DNA of 54,765 nucleotides from an uncultured Deferribacteraceae bacterium (GTDB lineage Bacteria; Chrysiogenota; Deferribacteres; Deferribacterales; Mucispirillaceae). A program made the position numbers and the translations under genes. This document shows, piece after piece, positions 1-8,939 of this stretch. The stretch is from contig CAMQYS010000010.1 of the NCBI GenBank assembly GCA_947039395.1, forward strand, positions 1 through 54,765. Direction: 5' to 3'. Position 1 is the stretch's first letter, and each line of letters begins with the position of its first letter. Below the pieces are notes generated by a model. That model ran no database searches, was not told the DNA's origin, and was given only the letters and a program-made list of their open reading frames with translations.

Positions 1-60
1 AAACTAAACTAAACTAAACTAAACTAAACTAAACTAAACTAAACTAAACTAAACTAAACT
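1..60. repeat. Pentanucleotide simple repeat (AAACT)12
   Basis: Twelve perfect tandem copies of AAACT open the window and may continue to its left. No gene is visible beside them in the window, so their effect cannot be judged. The period of five is not a multiple of three, so copy-number change would shift frame or promoter spacing in any gene to the left. Confidence 0.95.
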
Positions 61-750
61 TGTATCACTATCACAGGCTATTTTATTTTAAAAGATTGTA
101 ACCTATTTAACAATACTACTAAGTTTCACCTACCATCATGATAGCTTAAAAATATTATACTCTTATTAGAAAAGTGGTAGTGATAATCTACTTATAATTT
201 TAGAAGTATCATGGTGTAAATTTTTATAATATATGAAGTATAATTTACAGAATAGATAGAAGATATGATAACTTAATTAGAGTATGGAAGTAGCTTTAAA
301 ATTTCTAGAGCGTTATAAGAGTAGTGCTATTTTTTTGTAGTCAGTGGTTGAAAAAAGATATTGCCTCTCATTATGGTTAATATTTAATAATGCATATATT
401 ATTATAAACTTATATATTCGCTGTTAATAATACAATTTCAAACCTTGAGATATCGAACTAAATGTAGTTGAAAGGCACTCAATTACTGATACATCGGTTT
501 ATAAAAACATTTCTGAAAAATAATTTTATTGCAATTAGATAAAGTATTTTAATACTCTTTTAAAAATTTCAAAAACTACAACAATAAAATTAAAATCTAT
601 CTCTTATATTATAAAACAACTTATCTTTGGGTTTCACTAATAATAAAATTGATTTTAGTAAAGATAGGTAGTTTATATATACTCTATTAATTTTTAATAA
701 AACATTAATAGATATTCACTCAACAGTTAAAGTTGAGAACAACTTCTTTT
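61..750. other. Non-coding AT-rich stretch
   Basis: About 690 bases with no credible gene on either strand. I see no RNA gene or clear terminator. A 12-base word, GATATGATAACT, near position 262 recurs near position 2218, to the left of the Mu-like element. It is too short and AT-rich to interpret. Confidence 0.6.
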
Positions 751-800
751 ATACATACATACATACATACATACATACATACATACATACATACATACAT
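751..800. repeat. Tetranucleotide simple repeat (ATAC)12.5
   Basis: Fifty bases of uninterrupted ATAC repeat lie directly against the stop codon of the leftward membrane-protein gene, whose TAA is at 800-802 read on the minus strand. Being just outside the reading frame, length change would not alter the present protein. It could affect the 3' end of the mRNA, or be a leftover from a longer reading frame. Confidence 0.95.
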
Positions 801-2110
801 TAATCTTTAGTAAAAGATAACCCTAACTCTTTTGCTCTATCAAGATGTTTTGATAAAGATGTAGGGTAGGTCATCTTGCACTCTCCACTACCTAAACCTT
901 GATAATACTCTTGTACACAGTTATAGGCATTTGTCATTGTTCTGTGAATCTGCATATACCTAATCACCCCTACTGGAATAGTGACTATTACAATAATAGA
1001 TATAGTTGTTAGGTATATCATTGCCAGCCTACGAGTTACTTTTGTTTTATATTTATAATGGAGTTTAATAAATAAAATAGCCACAATAGGTGTTAATATT
1101 AGAGAAAATGCGTAATGCCTAGTTTGTATAGATTCTGATAATACTCTAAATACTGCAACAGCAGCTATACTTGTTAATGATGCTATAATCACAGCAAATA
1201 TTGCTTGAAGATTTTTATTTTTAAATACTTCTTTATTGATAATAAATGCTAATATAGGTATTGATACAAAAATAAAAATAGGTATTGTAAGGAGTAAATT
1301 ATTACTACTTATAAGAGCTGTTGCTATAACTATAGATTTTATAAAATTAGGTATAATAGCTTCAATATGTATAATTGTTAATGTGGCATCTGTATTTCTT
1401 AAAAAAGAAAAAGGTATAGGGATCGCAAGTATAAATATAGTTATAGTTATTAGAAGAGTAGTGATATCATATTTTTTTGTTTTTTTATTACCACTAATAT
1501 ATATAATTTCCTTTATTATATATGCGAGCATTACTCCAGTAGCAAATGTATAATTTGTTGAGATTGAAGATAATATTAAGAAGATAAACATTATAAAAAT
1601 ATTTTTAATACTTCTATCTTTAATAAAACCAAAATAGATAGCTAAAAATCCAAATGTTACCATTAAGGTAGTAGACAAGAGAAATGGCCACGTGAAAATA
1701 TCAATAAAGTAATATGAAAATAGAGGCGTAAATAGAAGAGGTGCAAAAGCTATATCTTTAAGATAATCTTTAACTATAAGATAAAATGATAGAAAGAGAG
1801 TAATAGTGATAAAGTAATTTATAATAGTGATATAAATATTATTCATATCAAATAAAAAGTAAGATATCATATATATAGCCTTCATTATAACAATAAGATG
1901 TACATTGTGAGCGGTAAATAAAGTGCTTAATGATAAACTAGGATCAGAGTCTATTCCATGTTTACCTACCCATATCTCCCACGCATCTCCATATAAAACA
2001 TCTACACTAATAATCATTGTTGCGATGAAATTTATAACGATAAAAGTTATCAATATTACCCATGATATATTTCTTACTTTACGATCATCTCTCCAGAAAC
2101 TTATGTTCAT
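800..2110 (-). CDS. Polytopic inner-membrane protein, unknown function
   Basis: A 436-residue protein with roughly ten to twelve hydrophobic segments across nearly its whole length and a short polar C-terminal tail of about 50 residues. A charged patch after the first segment (GDAWEIWVGKHG) falls where GT-C-fold glycosyltransferases carry acidic residues, but I see no decisive motif, so a role in surface-polysaccharide building is only a guess. I chose ATG at 2110 over GTG at 2119 because AAGGTGG lies about seven bases before the ATG. It is monocistronic here and ends against an ATAC simple repeat. The gene lies outside the Mu-like element and is probably replicon cargo or host DNA. Confidence 0.75.
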   Translation of the reverse strand: MNISFWRDDRKVRNISWVILITFIVINFIATMIISVDVLYGDAWEIWVGKHGIDSDPSLSLSTLFTAHNVHLIVIMKAIYMISYFLFDMNNIYITIINYFITITLFLSFYLIVKDYLKDIAFAPLLFTPLFSYYFIDIFTWPFLLSTTLMVTFGFLAIYFGFIKDRSIKNIFIMFIFLILSSISTNYTFATGVMLAYIIKEIIYISGNKKTKKYDITTLLITITIFILAIPIPFSFLRNTDATLTIIHIEAIIPNFIKSIVIATALISSNNLLLTIPIFIFVSIPILAFIINKEVFKNKNLQAIFAVIIASLTSIAAVAVFRVLSESIQTRHYAFSLILTPIVAILFIKLHYKYKTKVTRRLAMIYLTTISIIVIVTIPVGVIRYMQIHRTMTNAYNCVQEYYQGLGSGECKMTYPTSLSKHLDRAKELGLSFTKD

Positions 2111-2412
2111 TACAACCACCTTAATAAATATATACTTGATAAATATAGTATACCTAGATATTTAAGTCTATAAAAAGTTATTGTAGTTTGATCTTTAAAG
2201 ATCTCGTCTATAGAGGGATATGATAACTAAACTATGAATGGTACGATAGTATTATCAATAAGTATAAACTTTTTAGTTACGGTTGATTAAATATAGATTT
2301 TATTAAAATGATTTTAATAGATTAAATATAGGAAACTTTATCGTTAAAATATCTATTGATTGTAAAAATTATAGATAAAAACAGTAATTTTAGATCAAGA
2401 TAGAGAGGAAAG
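2111..2412. other. Left boundary region of the Mu-like element
   Basis: About 300 non-coding bases between the membrane-protein gene and the last early gene of the Mu-like element, so the element's left end should lie here. It holds the palindrome ATTAAAATGATTTTAAT at 2302-2318, which recurs with one change on the far side of the element at 28032-28048. It also holds a CTATAG-led block near 2209-2229 that partly matches the complement of 28093-28114. Neither is proven to be a transposase site. Confidence 0.45.
2302..2318. repeat. Candidate left end-associated palindrome of the Mu-like element
   Basis: ATTAAAATGATTTTAAT is almost a perfect palindrome (arms ATTAAAA and TTTTAAT). The same sequence with a single A to G change occurs at 28032-28048, just beyond the last tail gene. 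One copy on each side of a MuA-coding element is what end-binding sites would look like, but in such AT-rich DNA chance is a real alternative. Confidence 0.3.
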
Positions 2413-2459
2413 AGTTAGGATGTTTTTAGAGATAGTTTTATTATATAATTATCCTAACT
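2413..2459 (-). terminator. Hairpin after the early operon
   Basis: AGTTAGGAT at 2413-2421 pairs perfectly with ATCCTAACT at 2451-2459 around a 29-base AT-rich loop. It sits immediately downstream of the mor stop codon, where the leftward early transcript should end. There is no clear U-run after the stem, so it could stabilise the 3' end rather than terminate. A related AGTTAGG stem follows the last tail gene. Confidence 0.45.
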
Positions 2460-2460
2460 G

Positions 2461-2754
2461 TTATGTCTCATTCTCTAGAAAGTTTTCTATTGTGATATAT
2501 TTTTCTGATATAATATTTCTGATTTGTACTTCAGTAAGATTATGTTTAATTGCAAGTTCTGATGTATTAAAACCTGTATGTTCTTTTCTAATCTTACTGT
2601 TTCTATCTTTACGGTATAACGCATCAACCTTAGGGATATATTGGATAGTACCACCGATTTTTTTTGATAATTCTATCGCTTTATCAATACCGATAATTTC
2701 CACTACATCTCTATAGTTTTCTGCAAAATCATCTAAGACTATTTTGTTAGACAT
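2461..2754 (-). CDS. mor: Mor/C-family activator of late transcription
   Basis: A 97-residue protein of the Mor/C family, which in Mu dimerises and activates the middle and late promoters together with host RNA polymerase. The family hallmark is visible: an N-terminal dimerisation part ending in GGTIQYIPK (about residues 34-42), then a basic helix-turn-helix with R-x-x-x-I-R-x-x-x-x-G (about 52-62) and a second helix with LTEVQIRNII. Length is slightly below that of Mu Mor. It is the last gene of the leftward early operon and overlaps gemA by 16 bases. By analogy it should switch on the rightward lysis and tail genes. No separate C gene is visible, so it may be the only late activator. Confidence 0.85.
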   Translation of the reverse strand: MSNKIVLDDFAENYRDVVEIIGIDKAIELSKKIGGTIQYIPKVDALYRKDRNSKIRKEHTGFNTSELAIKHNLTEVQIRNIISEKYITIENFLENET

Positions 2755-3302
2755 ATAAGTATATCCTCATCATTATTAGAGTAGGCAAGTAATTTCTGAT
2801 TTTTAAAATCGTAATACCATTTCAAATTTTTCTCATAATTATATGGTATTGCTTTTTCTGTATCGTATGAAAATGGTAGTTCTCTATCTATAATAATTTT
2901 GCTATTAATTTTTAACATACCTTTTAATCCTTCAATAACTTTTTGAGCCTCACTCATTGTAATAACTTTTCTTATTTTCATTCTTTTTTGTAGCCATAAT
3001 TTATATCCATCATCATTTTTCCATACGATATTAGCTTTTAATATTTCAATAAGAGATAGTTGTGTCTTTTTAACAAGTGTAATAATTTTTCCATTTTTAC
3101 TAATATTTGCTTTAACTTTTTTTATACTTTTGAACCCTTTATCTTTAAAAAAATTTATCAACATATCAGCTTGAGTTTTAGTAAGTTTAGTTGATGATGA
3201 TACGTTATATTTTTCTTGAAGAATCTCTCTATATGTATCATCATCAATATTAAGTTGATGCTTAGCTATATGGATTAATTTTATCTGTATAGCTGTAACC
3301 AT
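2739..3302 (-). CDS. gemA: GemA/gp16-like regulatory protein (DUF1018)
   Basis: A 187-residue protein resembling Mu gp16/GemA (DUF1018). The opening segment with IQIKLIHIAKHQL followed by DDDTYREIL (residues 5-28) is the typical start of this family, and the repeat of TKTQAD later in the chain fits too. In Mu, GemA modulates host gene expression and DNA supercoiling early in development, and its exact action is poorly known. Its ATG directly abuts the gam stop codon (TAAATG) with GAGGTAAG as ribosome site, so the two are translationally linked. The order gam-gemA-mor matches Mu-like early regions. Confidence 0.8.
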   Translation of the reverse strand: MVTAIQIKLIHIAKHQLNIDDDTYREILQEKYNVSSSTKLTKTQADMLINFFKDKGFKSIKKVKANISKNGKIITLVKKTQLSLIEILKANIVWKNDDGYKLWLQKRMKIRKVITMSEAQKVIEGLKGMLKINSKIIIDRELPFSYDTEKAIPYNYEKNLKWYYDFKNQKLLAYSNNDEDILICLTK

Positions 3303-3806
3303 TTAACTTACCTCTACTTTATCATCTTTGATTAAAGTTTTAATATACTTCTCAATATTACTATCAATAAAAGATATAAAAGGTTTCTCATCGCTATTAA
3401 CAATTTTGACTCCTATTTTTTTGATATCAGTTGCATCGAGTTGGGATATATTAGATTTAGCTATACTCTCTTTTATATTGATTAAACTCTCTTGTTTATC
3501 TTCAGATAAGTTTTTTTTAATAAGTTCAATACTCTTTTTTTCGTTACTAATTTCTACTTTCCCTTTACCTTTAAGTAGTCCCCATTTTATTCCAAATAGA
3601 GTCATGAATTTCGATTTAAAGAACTTATCTTTGTTTTCTTCAATCTCAGCTATTAACTCTTGTTTTAGGTTGATGACATCATCAGTTATAGGCTTTATTT
3701 TCTTGTAATGTTTCTGTTGTAAATCTCCTACTGCAATCTCTAAATCACGTAGTGCATCTTTTAACTCACATGCTTTTTGATCTAATTTTTTTACTATTTT
3801 TTCCAT
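3303..3806 (-). CDS. gam: Mu Gam-like host-nuclease inhibitor
   Basis: A 167-residue protein of the Mu Gam family, Ku-like proteins that bind double-stranded DNA ends and shield them from exonucleases. The N-terminal half (about residues 1-65) is one long charged coiled coil. The core contains the LKGKGKVEISN segment, and the C-terminal part holds the KPFISFIDS stretch. Length is close to Mu Gam (about 174). It lies between muB and gemA with almost no spacing. Its retention suggests the element still protects linear DNA or transposition intermediates even though head genes are missing. Confidence 0.85.
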   Translation of the reverse strand: MEKIVKKLDQKACELKDALRDLEIAVGDLQQKHYKKIKPITDDVINLKQELIAEIEENKDKFFKSKFMTLFGIKWGLLKGKGKVEISNEKKSIELIKKNLSEDKQESLINIKESIAKSNISQLDATDIKKIGVKIVNSDEKPFISFIDSNIEKYIKTLIKDDKVEVS

Positions 3807-3811
3807 AATTT

Positions 3812-5059
3812 TTACTCTCCTATATTTATATTATTTATGACATCTGCTGTTATTATTTTCTCTCCGTAATTGGCACAGTAATTCATTAAGCGTATCATTA
3901 TATTATTGATAGCTAGCGGATAAGCGAATGATATCTGATTCCCTAACCTATCTGTTTTAGATAAACTATTTTCAACCATTGATATAGCATCAACAGTTAT
4001 TATTTTAGCGATATCGCCTTTAACCATACGAATACGATGAGTAATATAATCTGTTACTTGTTTATCAATAGGATAAACTTTTGCATGAGTAACTCTTGCT
4101 GTAACTTCCCTTATATCTGTATTTGCTGAACCGAACAATCTTGTTTCAAGTTCGCTTTGTCCAACTAGAATTATGCCTAATAATCTTGTTAATCCATCTT
4201 TCATCTCCCATATACGTTTTAAAAATTTGAGAGTTATAATCGGTAAATCATGTGCTTCTTCGATAATAATAACTGTTTTTTCATTGTTTAGAGATCTATC
4301 AATTAATAGCTTTTTAACTTGTCTTGATAACGCTTCAATCCCTGATTTTGGTTGCTGTTCAGTTAGGTCATAAACGCAAGCTTGTAGGATCAATTTTGCA
4401 TTAAGTCTAGTTTTATCTATTGACTCTGGGTATATAATATGACACTTTTTATTAACTTTGATCTCTTCAATAAATTTTGATAATATTGTAGTTTTACCAC
4501 TACCTACTTGTCCTGTTATAACTGCAAACCCTCCAAACTCTGCAACCTCTTTCATAACTTCAAGTGCGTACGCATGAGGTGATGCAAGATAGATCTCTGA
4601 TTCTCTTTTAATATCTAGTGAGAACGGATTGTTCTTTAATCCAAAAAATTGTAATGTATGTTGCTCTAACATAGTAACCTCCATGAAATAATTTAATAAT
4701 TCCTCTTCTGTTTTAATCTCTATACTATTTTTATTTTCTACTTTATTTTTATAACTACTATTGTTACTATTATTATGTGAATAATCTATTGTAAGCTCTC
4801 TCCAAATATCGTTTAAGTTGATCTTTTTTGCTGATAGAATATATTGAAAATTTTCTTCTACTGCTCTTTCAATTTTTTCTCTAAAATTAGTAACTCTTTT
4901 TAATTCTATCCCATTATTTATAAGATATCCTATTGAAGTTTTACTTATATTAACTCCATGAGTTGCAAGTATTTTTGCAAACTCTGAAACTGAACAGCTT
5001 GCAAGATTTAAAATCTTTTTAAGTATAATAGGCGATGGTTTTACTATTGCTCTTGGCAT
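3812..5059 (-). CDS. muB: MuB-type AAA+ ATPase, transposition target protein
   Basis: A 415-residue ATPase of the MuB/TniB/ExeA group, which coats target DNA, delivers it to the transposase and gives target immunity. The first 70 residues form a small DNA-binding region with a helix-turn-helix look (SVSEFAKILATHGVNISKTS). The AAA core begins near residue 138 with FFGLKNNPF. Walker A is GQVGSGKT at 183-190, and Walker B is VIIIEEAH further on. The core looks closer to the ExeA-like ATPases of BcepMu-type phages than to classical Mu B. The start has AGAGGAAG upstream. It sits just after muA, as in all Mu-like transposition modules. All motifs look intact. Confidence 0.88.
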   Translation of the reverse strand: MPRAIVKPSPIILKKILNLASCSVSEFAKILATHGVNISKTSIGYLINNGIELKRVTNFREKIERAVEENFQYILSAKKINLNDIWRELTIDYSHNNSNNSSYKNKVENKNSIEIKTEEELLNYFMEVTMLEQHTLQFFGLKNNPFSLDIKRESEIYLASPHAYALEVMKEVAEFGGFAVITGQVGSGKTTILSKFIEEIKVNKKCHIIYPESIDKTRLNAKLILQACVYDLTEQQPKSGIEALSRQVKKLLIDRSLNNEKTVIIIEEAHDLPIITLKFLKRIWEMKDGLTRLLGIILVGQSELETRLFGSANTDIREVTARVTHAKVYPIDKQVTDYITHRIRMVKGDIAKIITVDAISMVENSLSKTDRLGNQISFAYPLAINNIMIRLMNYCANYGEKIITADVINNINIGE

Positions 5060-5123
5060 AAGACTTCCTCTCTTCTCTTTTTTATCTGTGTTACGTTTTA
5101 GAGTTTTTATTTATTTTAACTCT

Positions 5124-6878
5124 TTAAGCTTTTAATAGGTTTATATTTATCTCTTTATCAATCATATTATGTATATCCGTTAAGGTTATTGATGTCGGTA
5201 CTCCATTAGGGTAGAGGCTTTTAATTTTACTGTTTATCATCGGTGTAATTCTTCCATACTCTGCTACGTATTGACGTAAAATATCGTGAATAGGTATCAA
5301 TCTATAATCATCAGTACTTGGCACTACTTCATATTTTTTCTGTTCTTTAGTAAGTGGTAAATGAATATTAGGTGTAACCGTTTCTACTCCTTTTTTTCTA
5401 ATAGCAGTGATATTATCTTGAGTTGTTTTAACTTCATATTTATTAACATTTGCAGGTGCTACAGATTGACGTTTATCTTTACTACCTTTATATTCTACTC
5501 CCCATTTTTCATACGCTATTTTTTCAAGTTCTTTTTTATTTTTTTCAAGTTTAGTAAGTGGCATAGATTTATAATCGCCAAACGTTACAGCATCATCAGT
5601 TATATACCGTCCGTATTTATCAATAGATAAAGGTGCACAAGTCCAAACTTTTCCATCGTAATGGATATCAATACTTGGATACTCATAAGCGTTTGCTTTA
5701 ACAATTACACTCTGTTTAGCAGCGTTAATATCAGGACATTGATAGATACGTCCATCGTAACTAATCCTACGATTTCCATCAGCTTTACGAGTAACAGCAG
5801 GCTTATGTTGTAATGTTTTAAATAATATTTCATTAGGTATAACTCTTAATTCTTTCTCTTTAATATTTAGCCATAGATCAGCTCTACGTTTATTATTTCT
5901 AAACACTTTATTACAATTAAAGTTGATACACCAATCAAGAGCTACTTTATTTAACATCTCTAAATTATCAACTTTCATACGTTTAAGATTGCTTTCAAAA
6001 TCGTTACCAATAATACGCATAAGCCCTTCAACCATACCTTTAGCCCTAGGATTACCAGCTTGATGTAACTCAATTTTAACATCAAGTGCTTCAAACAAAT
6101 TTTGCATAACCTTTGAACGAAGTATTGATCCTTTATCGGAGTATAAAATATTAGGAACGCCGTACATCTGATACTTTCCTTTATATTCAACATCAAGAGT
6201 TTTTAAGATTAATGATTTTTTATCCTCAAAAGCTTTATAGAAAAAATCTGCACCATCTTCTGTACGCTCTCCAGATGTATAGTAGTACCAGAAGAAAAAC
6301 GATCCAGAACAGTGATCCACTATTACAAAACGAAGTAACTCTTCTCTTATTTTTTTAGCTTCTTTTACAACTTTATTTTTATAGAATAAACGTTCAAAAT
6401 CACGTTCAGTTAGCCCACCTTTATTTTTAAGATGCCACTGTAAGCAGTTTGTAATATCAAACTGCCAAACATGATTAGGGTATAAACTTATTAATTGTTT
6501 ATGCGGAGTAGGGGTAGATAGAGATTTTTTATCAAGGTTACGCATCTGTAGTAAAGTACATATACGAGCATATCCTACGGGGATATTAATTCCAGACTCT
6601 ATCATATCAGCTACAGCTTTTTTAACTGAATTAGTAAAGTCACCATTCAATCTTTTTGAGATATTAACCCTTGTAGCAATCTCATTTAGTATATCATCAG
6701 TAACTTTTGTTTCGCCTTTGTCTACCCTTATAGAACGTTTACGTACGCCAGCTTTATTAAGTAAACGCCATATAGATTGACGAGCAACACCGTAAAATTC
6801 TGCTAGCTGATCTATACGATTAGATAGTTCTCTACCTTCAAGTGTATTGGTTTCATTTAAAATATAATTGATATCCAT
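5124..6878 (-). CDS. muA: MuA-type DDE transposase
   Basis: A 584-residue DDE transposase that would pair, nick and join the element's ends to target DNA. Residues 1-75 hold helix-turn-helix end-binding segments. The RNase H-like core carries the three acidic residues D141 (WQFDIT), D248 (LYSDKG) and E284 (KGMVEG). The D-to-E spacing of 35 residues fits the rve/MuA fold. A Mu-type C-terminal beta barrel follows (about 360-450). The tail should contain the MuB-contact region. Length is somewhat below MuA (663). The frame is uninterrupted and all catalytic residues are present, so the enzyme should be active. GAGGG precedes the ATG. muB follows 64 bases downstream. Confidence 0.92.
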   Translation of the reverse strand: MDINYILNETNTLEGRELSNRIDQLAEFYGVARQSIWRLLNKAGVRKRSIRVDKGETKVTDDILNEIATRVNISKRLNGDFTNSVKKAVADMIESGINIPVGYARICTLLQMRNLDKKSLSTPTPHKQLISLYPNHVWQFDITNCLQWHLKNKGGLTERDFERLFYKNKVVKEAKKIREELLRFVIVDHCSGSFFFWYYYTSGERTEDGADFFYKAFEDKKSLILKTLDVEYKGKYQMYGVPNILYSDKGSILRSKVMQNLFEALDVKIELHQAGNPRAKGMVEGLMRIIGNDFESNLKRMKVDNLEMLNKVALDWCINFNCNKVFRNNKRRADLWLNIKEKELRVIPNEILFKTLQHKPAVTRKADGNRRISYDGRIYQCPDINAAKQSVIVKANAYEYPSIDIHYDGKVWTCAPLSIDKYGRYITDDAVTFGDYKSMPLTKLEKNKKELEKIAYEKWGVEYKGSKDKRQSVAPANVNKYEVKTTQDNITAIRKKGVETVTPNIHLPLTKEQKKYEVVPSTDDYRLIPIHDILRQYVAEYGRITPMINSKIKSLYPNGVPTSITLTDIHNMIDKEININLLKA

Positions 6879-6893
6879 AACTATATTTACCCT

Positions 6894-7904
6894 CTAATTT
6901 TCTTCAATACTTTTCTTTCTAAAGTCACGAGGTAATAACATTTTATCTGATTTTTCAATTTCATTATCATCCATATAAAGCCTATCAAGATAAACACCAT
7001 TACTGTTTAGTTTCACTCTTATATCATCAAGCAGTTTAAAACTTAGCATAAGACAACCCCCAAATATATGCTGGTTTCTCTCCGATAAATCTATATCAGT
7101 TAGTTTATTCATATCAAAAAATATTGATGTTATTCTATCCTCAATGGATTTTAATTCTCTAAATGCGGGTAATTCATTTTCATCTATGTTAAACTCTTTA
7201 CCAGTAGTGTAGTTGTTGATTTTACGTTTATACTCATTAGATTCTCGACGTGCATCTTCACGTCCTTTTGATAACTCTCTATTTAATTCCTCTTTTGCAA
7301 TAATTACTCTTTCTTTCTCTTTTATAATCTCATCTTTAGCTTCAATAACTGTCACAAGAGTCTCTTTAAGTTTATCTGTATCAGTAAGACTTACAATTTC
7401 TCCATCAATTGATACTGCATCATCTAATATCTCAAATACACCTGATTTAGTTGAAGATTTTAGTTTTCTAAGTTCTTTATATCCGATTCCAAAATTACCG
7501 ATGGTCAGTAAAAATTGTTCTCCAAATGTTTCAAGGTTCGATAGATCTTCGTCTATTTTTGATCTTGTGTAACCTATTGATAAACAATATTTTTCCCAAG
7601 TTTCACAACCTTTTATTTCTTTATATATTTTACTTTCTTTTATTTTTTTTATTAGGAAAAGTGCCGACATATCAGTAAATTTACTTGATACTGTAAATCC
7701 TTCAACTCTTCCTGTTAATCTATAAGCCTCTGCGACTAGATCTATGTTTTTAAGTGGTGTATTGTTATGCTGATTACGGTTAGTTTGATTGCTATTATCT
7801 TGTGTAGTTTTTTCTTTTAAAGCGATCTCTTGTATAGCGATATTTAATGACTCTTCAATAGCTTCTGTTTCTGCTTTCACTATTTTTAAATTTTTTTTAT
7901 TCAT
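6894..7904 (-). CDS. Early coiled-coil protein next to muA, unknown
   Basis: A 336-residue protein in the early operon, ending 15 bases before muA begins. Residues 1-55 are polar and low in complexity. About 60-170 is a globular part with WEKYCLSIGYTRSKID, resembling the small DNA-binding or ParB-accessory-like domains found upstream of transposase genes in BcepMu-type prophages. About 185-245 is a long charged coiled coil (KDEIIKEKERVIIAKEELNREL), followed by a helical C-terminus. I do not recognise a named family. Its position suggests a partner of transposition or early regulation. The start has AAGGAG upstream. Confidence 0.7.
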   Translation of the reverse strand: MNKKNLKIVKAETEAIEESLNIAIQEIALKEKTTQDNSNQTNRNQHNNTPLKNIDLVAEAYRLTGRVEGFTVSSKFTDMSALFLIKKIKESKIYKEIKGCETWEKYCLSIGYTRSKIDEDLSNLETFGEQFLLTIGNFGIGYKELRKLKSSTKSGVFEILDDAVSIDGEIVSLTDTDKLKETLVTVIEAKDEIIKEKERVIIAKEELNRELSKGREDARRESNEYKRKINNYTTGKEFNIDENELPAFRELKSIEDRITSIFFDMNKLTDIDLSERNQHIFGGCLMLSFKLLDDIRVKLNSNGVYLDRLYMDDNEIEKSDKMLLPRDFRKKSIEEN

Positions 7905-7928
7905 AGCTTACTCCTTATTATTTATAAA

Positions 7929-8243
7929 TTATTTATTTTGTACTATTCCTAAAAGCTCTTTTTCTTTATCTATTTCTTCTTCTTTATTTCTTATCATCGC
8001 CTTTCTCATTGCCCAAAATGTGGCTAATTCTAGGCTTCCTATATATGCTCCATCTAGAGCTTCAATTAAACCTTCTCTTTCTAAGGTGACTATATGTGTC
8101 ATAACAGTTGCATATTTTATATCCATTTTATCTGATATTTCATTTGGAGTTATTCCTGCCTGTTGCTTCGCTATAAGCTTTAATACTTGAACAGTTTTTT
8201 GCGATGATAATATCGGAGGATAACTACTTTTTTTATCTTTCAT
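7929..8243 (-). CDS. Small winged-helix DNA-binding protein (possible Ner-like regulator)
   Basis: A 104-residue protein with a clear winged-helix/MarR-like fold at residues 10-65: KTVQVLKLIAKQ, then ITPNEISDKMDIKYATVMTHIVTLEREGLIE. A charged helical tail follows. It is the second gene of the leftward early operon and its ATG overlaps the stop of the preceding gene (ATGA). In Mu, the corresponding slot holds Ner, which damps the early and repressor promoters, so an autoregulatory role is plausible by position, though the fold differs from Ner. A GGAG ribosome site lies in the end of the upstream gene. Confidence 0.72.
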   Translation of the reverse strand: MKDKKSSYPPILSSQKTVQVLKLIAKQQAGITPNEISDKMDIKYATVMTHIVTLEREGLIEALDGAYIGSLELATFWAMRKAMIRNKEEEIDKEKELLGIVQNK

Positions 8244-8548
8244 ATATTACTCCATCTCTCTGCAATTTTTGTATATTGCTGATCTATAATCATTCCAACA
8301 ATAACACTCATCTCTTCTTTATCTTGTACAAGCCTTAATCCCCATTTTTTTGCACACTCTAATTGGTTTAATGTGTTACAACTCATAATTACATTGATAA
8401 TGAAATAGGTAACTGTATCGTAATTAGATTGCACTTTCACCTCTGATTCTTCTTTTAAATTCTTAACCTGCTCTTTAAAAAGAATATCTCTAAAACTTAA
8501 TTTTAAAGTATCATTGTCTTTAATCTCTTTCTCATTTTTATTAATCAT
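8240..8548 (-). CDS. First gene of early operon, unknown
   Basis: A 102-residue acidic protein with no family I recognise. The first 45 residues are polar and probably flexible. The rest is helical with three cysteine/methionine-rich hydrophobic patches (IINVIMSCNTLNQLECAKKW) but no membrane span. A very strong TAAGGAGG ribosome site precedes the ATG. As the promoter-proximal gene opposite the repressor it takes the slot of ner or an anti-repressor, but no DNA-binding motif is visible. The four-base stop/start overlap with the next gene implies coupled translation. Confidence 0.65.
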   Translation of the reverse strand: MINKNEKEIKDNDTLKLSFRDILFKEQVKNLKEESEVKVQSNYDTVTYFIINVIMSCNTLNQLECAKKWGLRLVQDKEEMSVIVGMIIDQQYTKIAERWSNI

Positions 8549-8939
8549 TGTTCCCTCCTTAAATTATTTATTTAATAGATATTTATATGTTTTTGGATCT
8601 ATTTCCTGTTTTGTAGCTCATTTTTGAGTTTGTAGATAAGAAGATCTAAGTAGTAGATACTCTCTCAATATTTCGTATACATATATATGGCTAAATTTAT
8701 ACGTTTTTGACCAATTCTCACGAATATGATATTCTTACTATAATAAACAATTATGTGATAACTCTCTACCTTGCATATGGTACCCAGTTGTGTTAATATA
8801 GTATGATAGTTGTTTCTGTAATGCACATTATACGAAATTAATTGCGTAGTCAACACAAAATAGAAATCCACGTAATGTTTATTTTTTTTAAAAAATGAAA
8901 TGTATTTCATAATTACTAATGACTAAAAGGTTAAAGTTA
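8549..8939. promoter_or_regulatory. Divergent early/repressor control region with candidate operators
   Basis: About 390 non-coding bases between the leftward early operon and the rightward repressor gene. A motif recurs in both orientations: TTTCGTATA at 8671-8679, its exact complement TATACGAAA at 8829-8837, and TATACGTTT at 8698-8706. Such spaced copies are what a lambda-like repressor would bind to shut divergent promoters. I could not place the promoters themselves with confidence. The minus-strand reading frame through here has no ribosome site and is probably not a gene. Confidence 0.45.

Noticed and set aside
1236-1553. 105-codon plus-strand frame opposite the membrane protein
   Set aside because: It is an antisense shadow of a hydrophobic gene and has no ribosome site.
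2231-2250. ATGAATGGTAC-type word shared with position 31143
   Set aside because: Short intergenic similarity of about 16 bases in AT-rich DNA. It might be a dispersed repeat but cannot be supported with two partial copies.
8665-8910. 81-codon minus-strand frame in the repressor control region
   Set aside because: No ribosome site, unusual composition, and it covers the candidate operators of a divergent promoter region.
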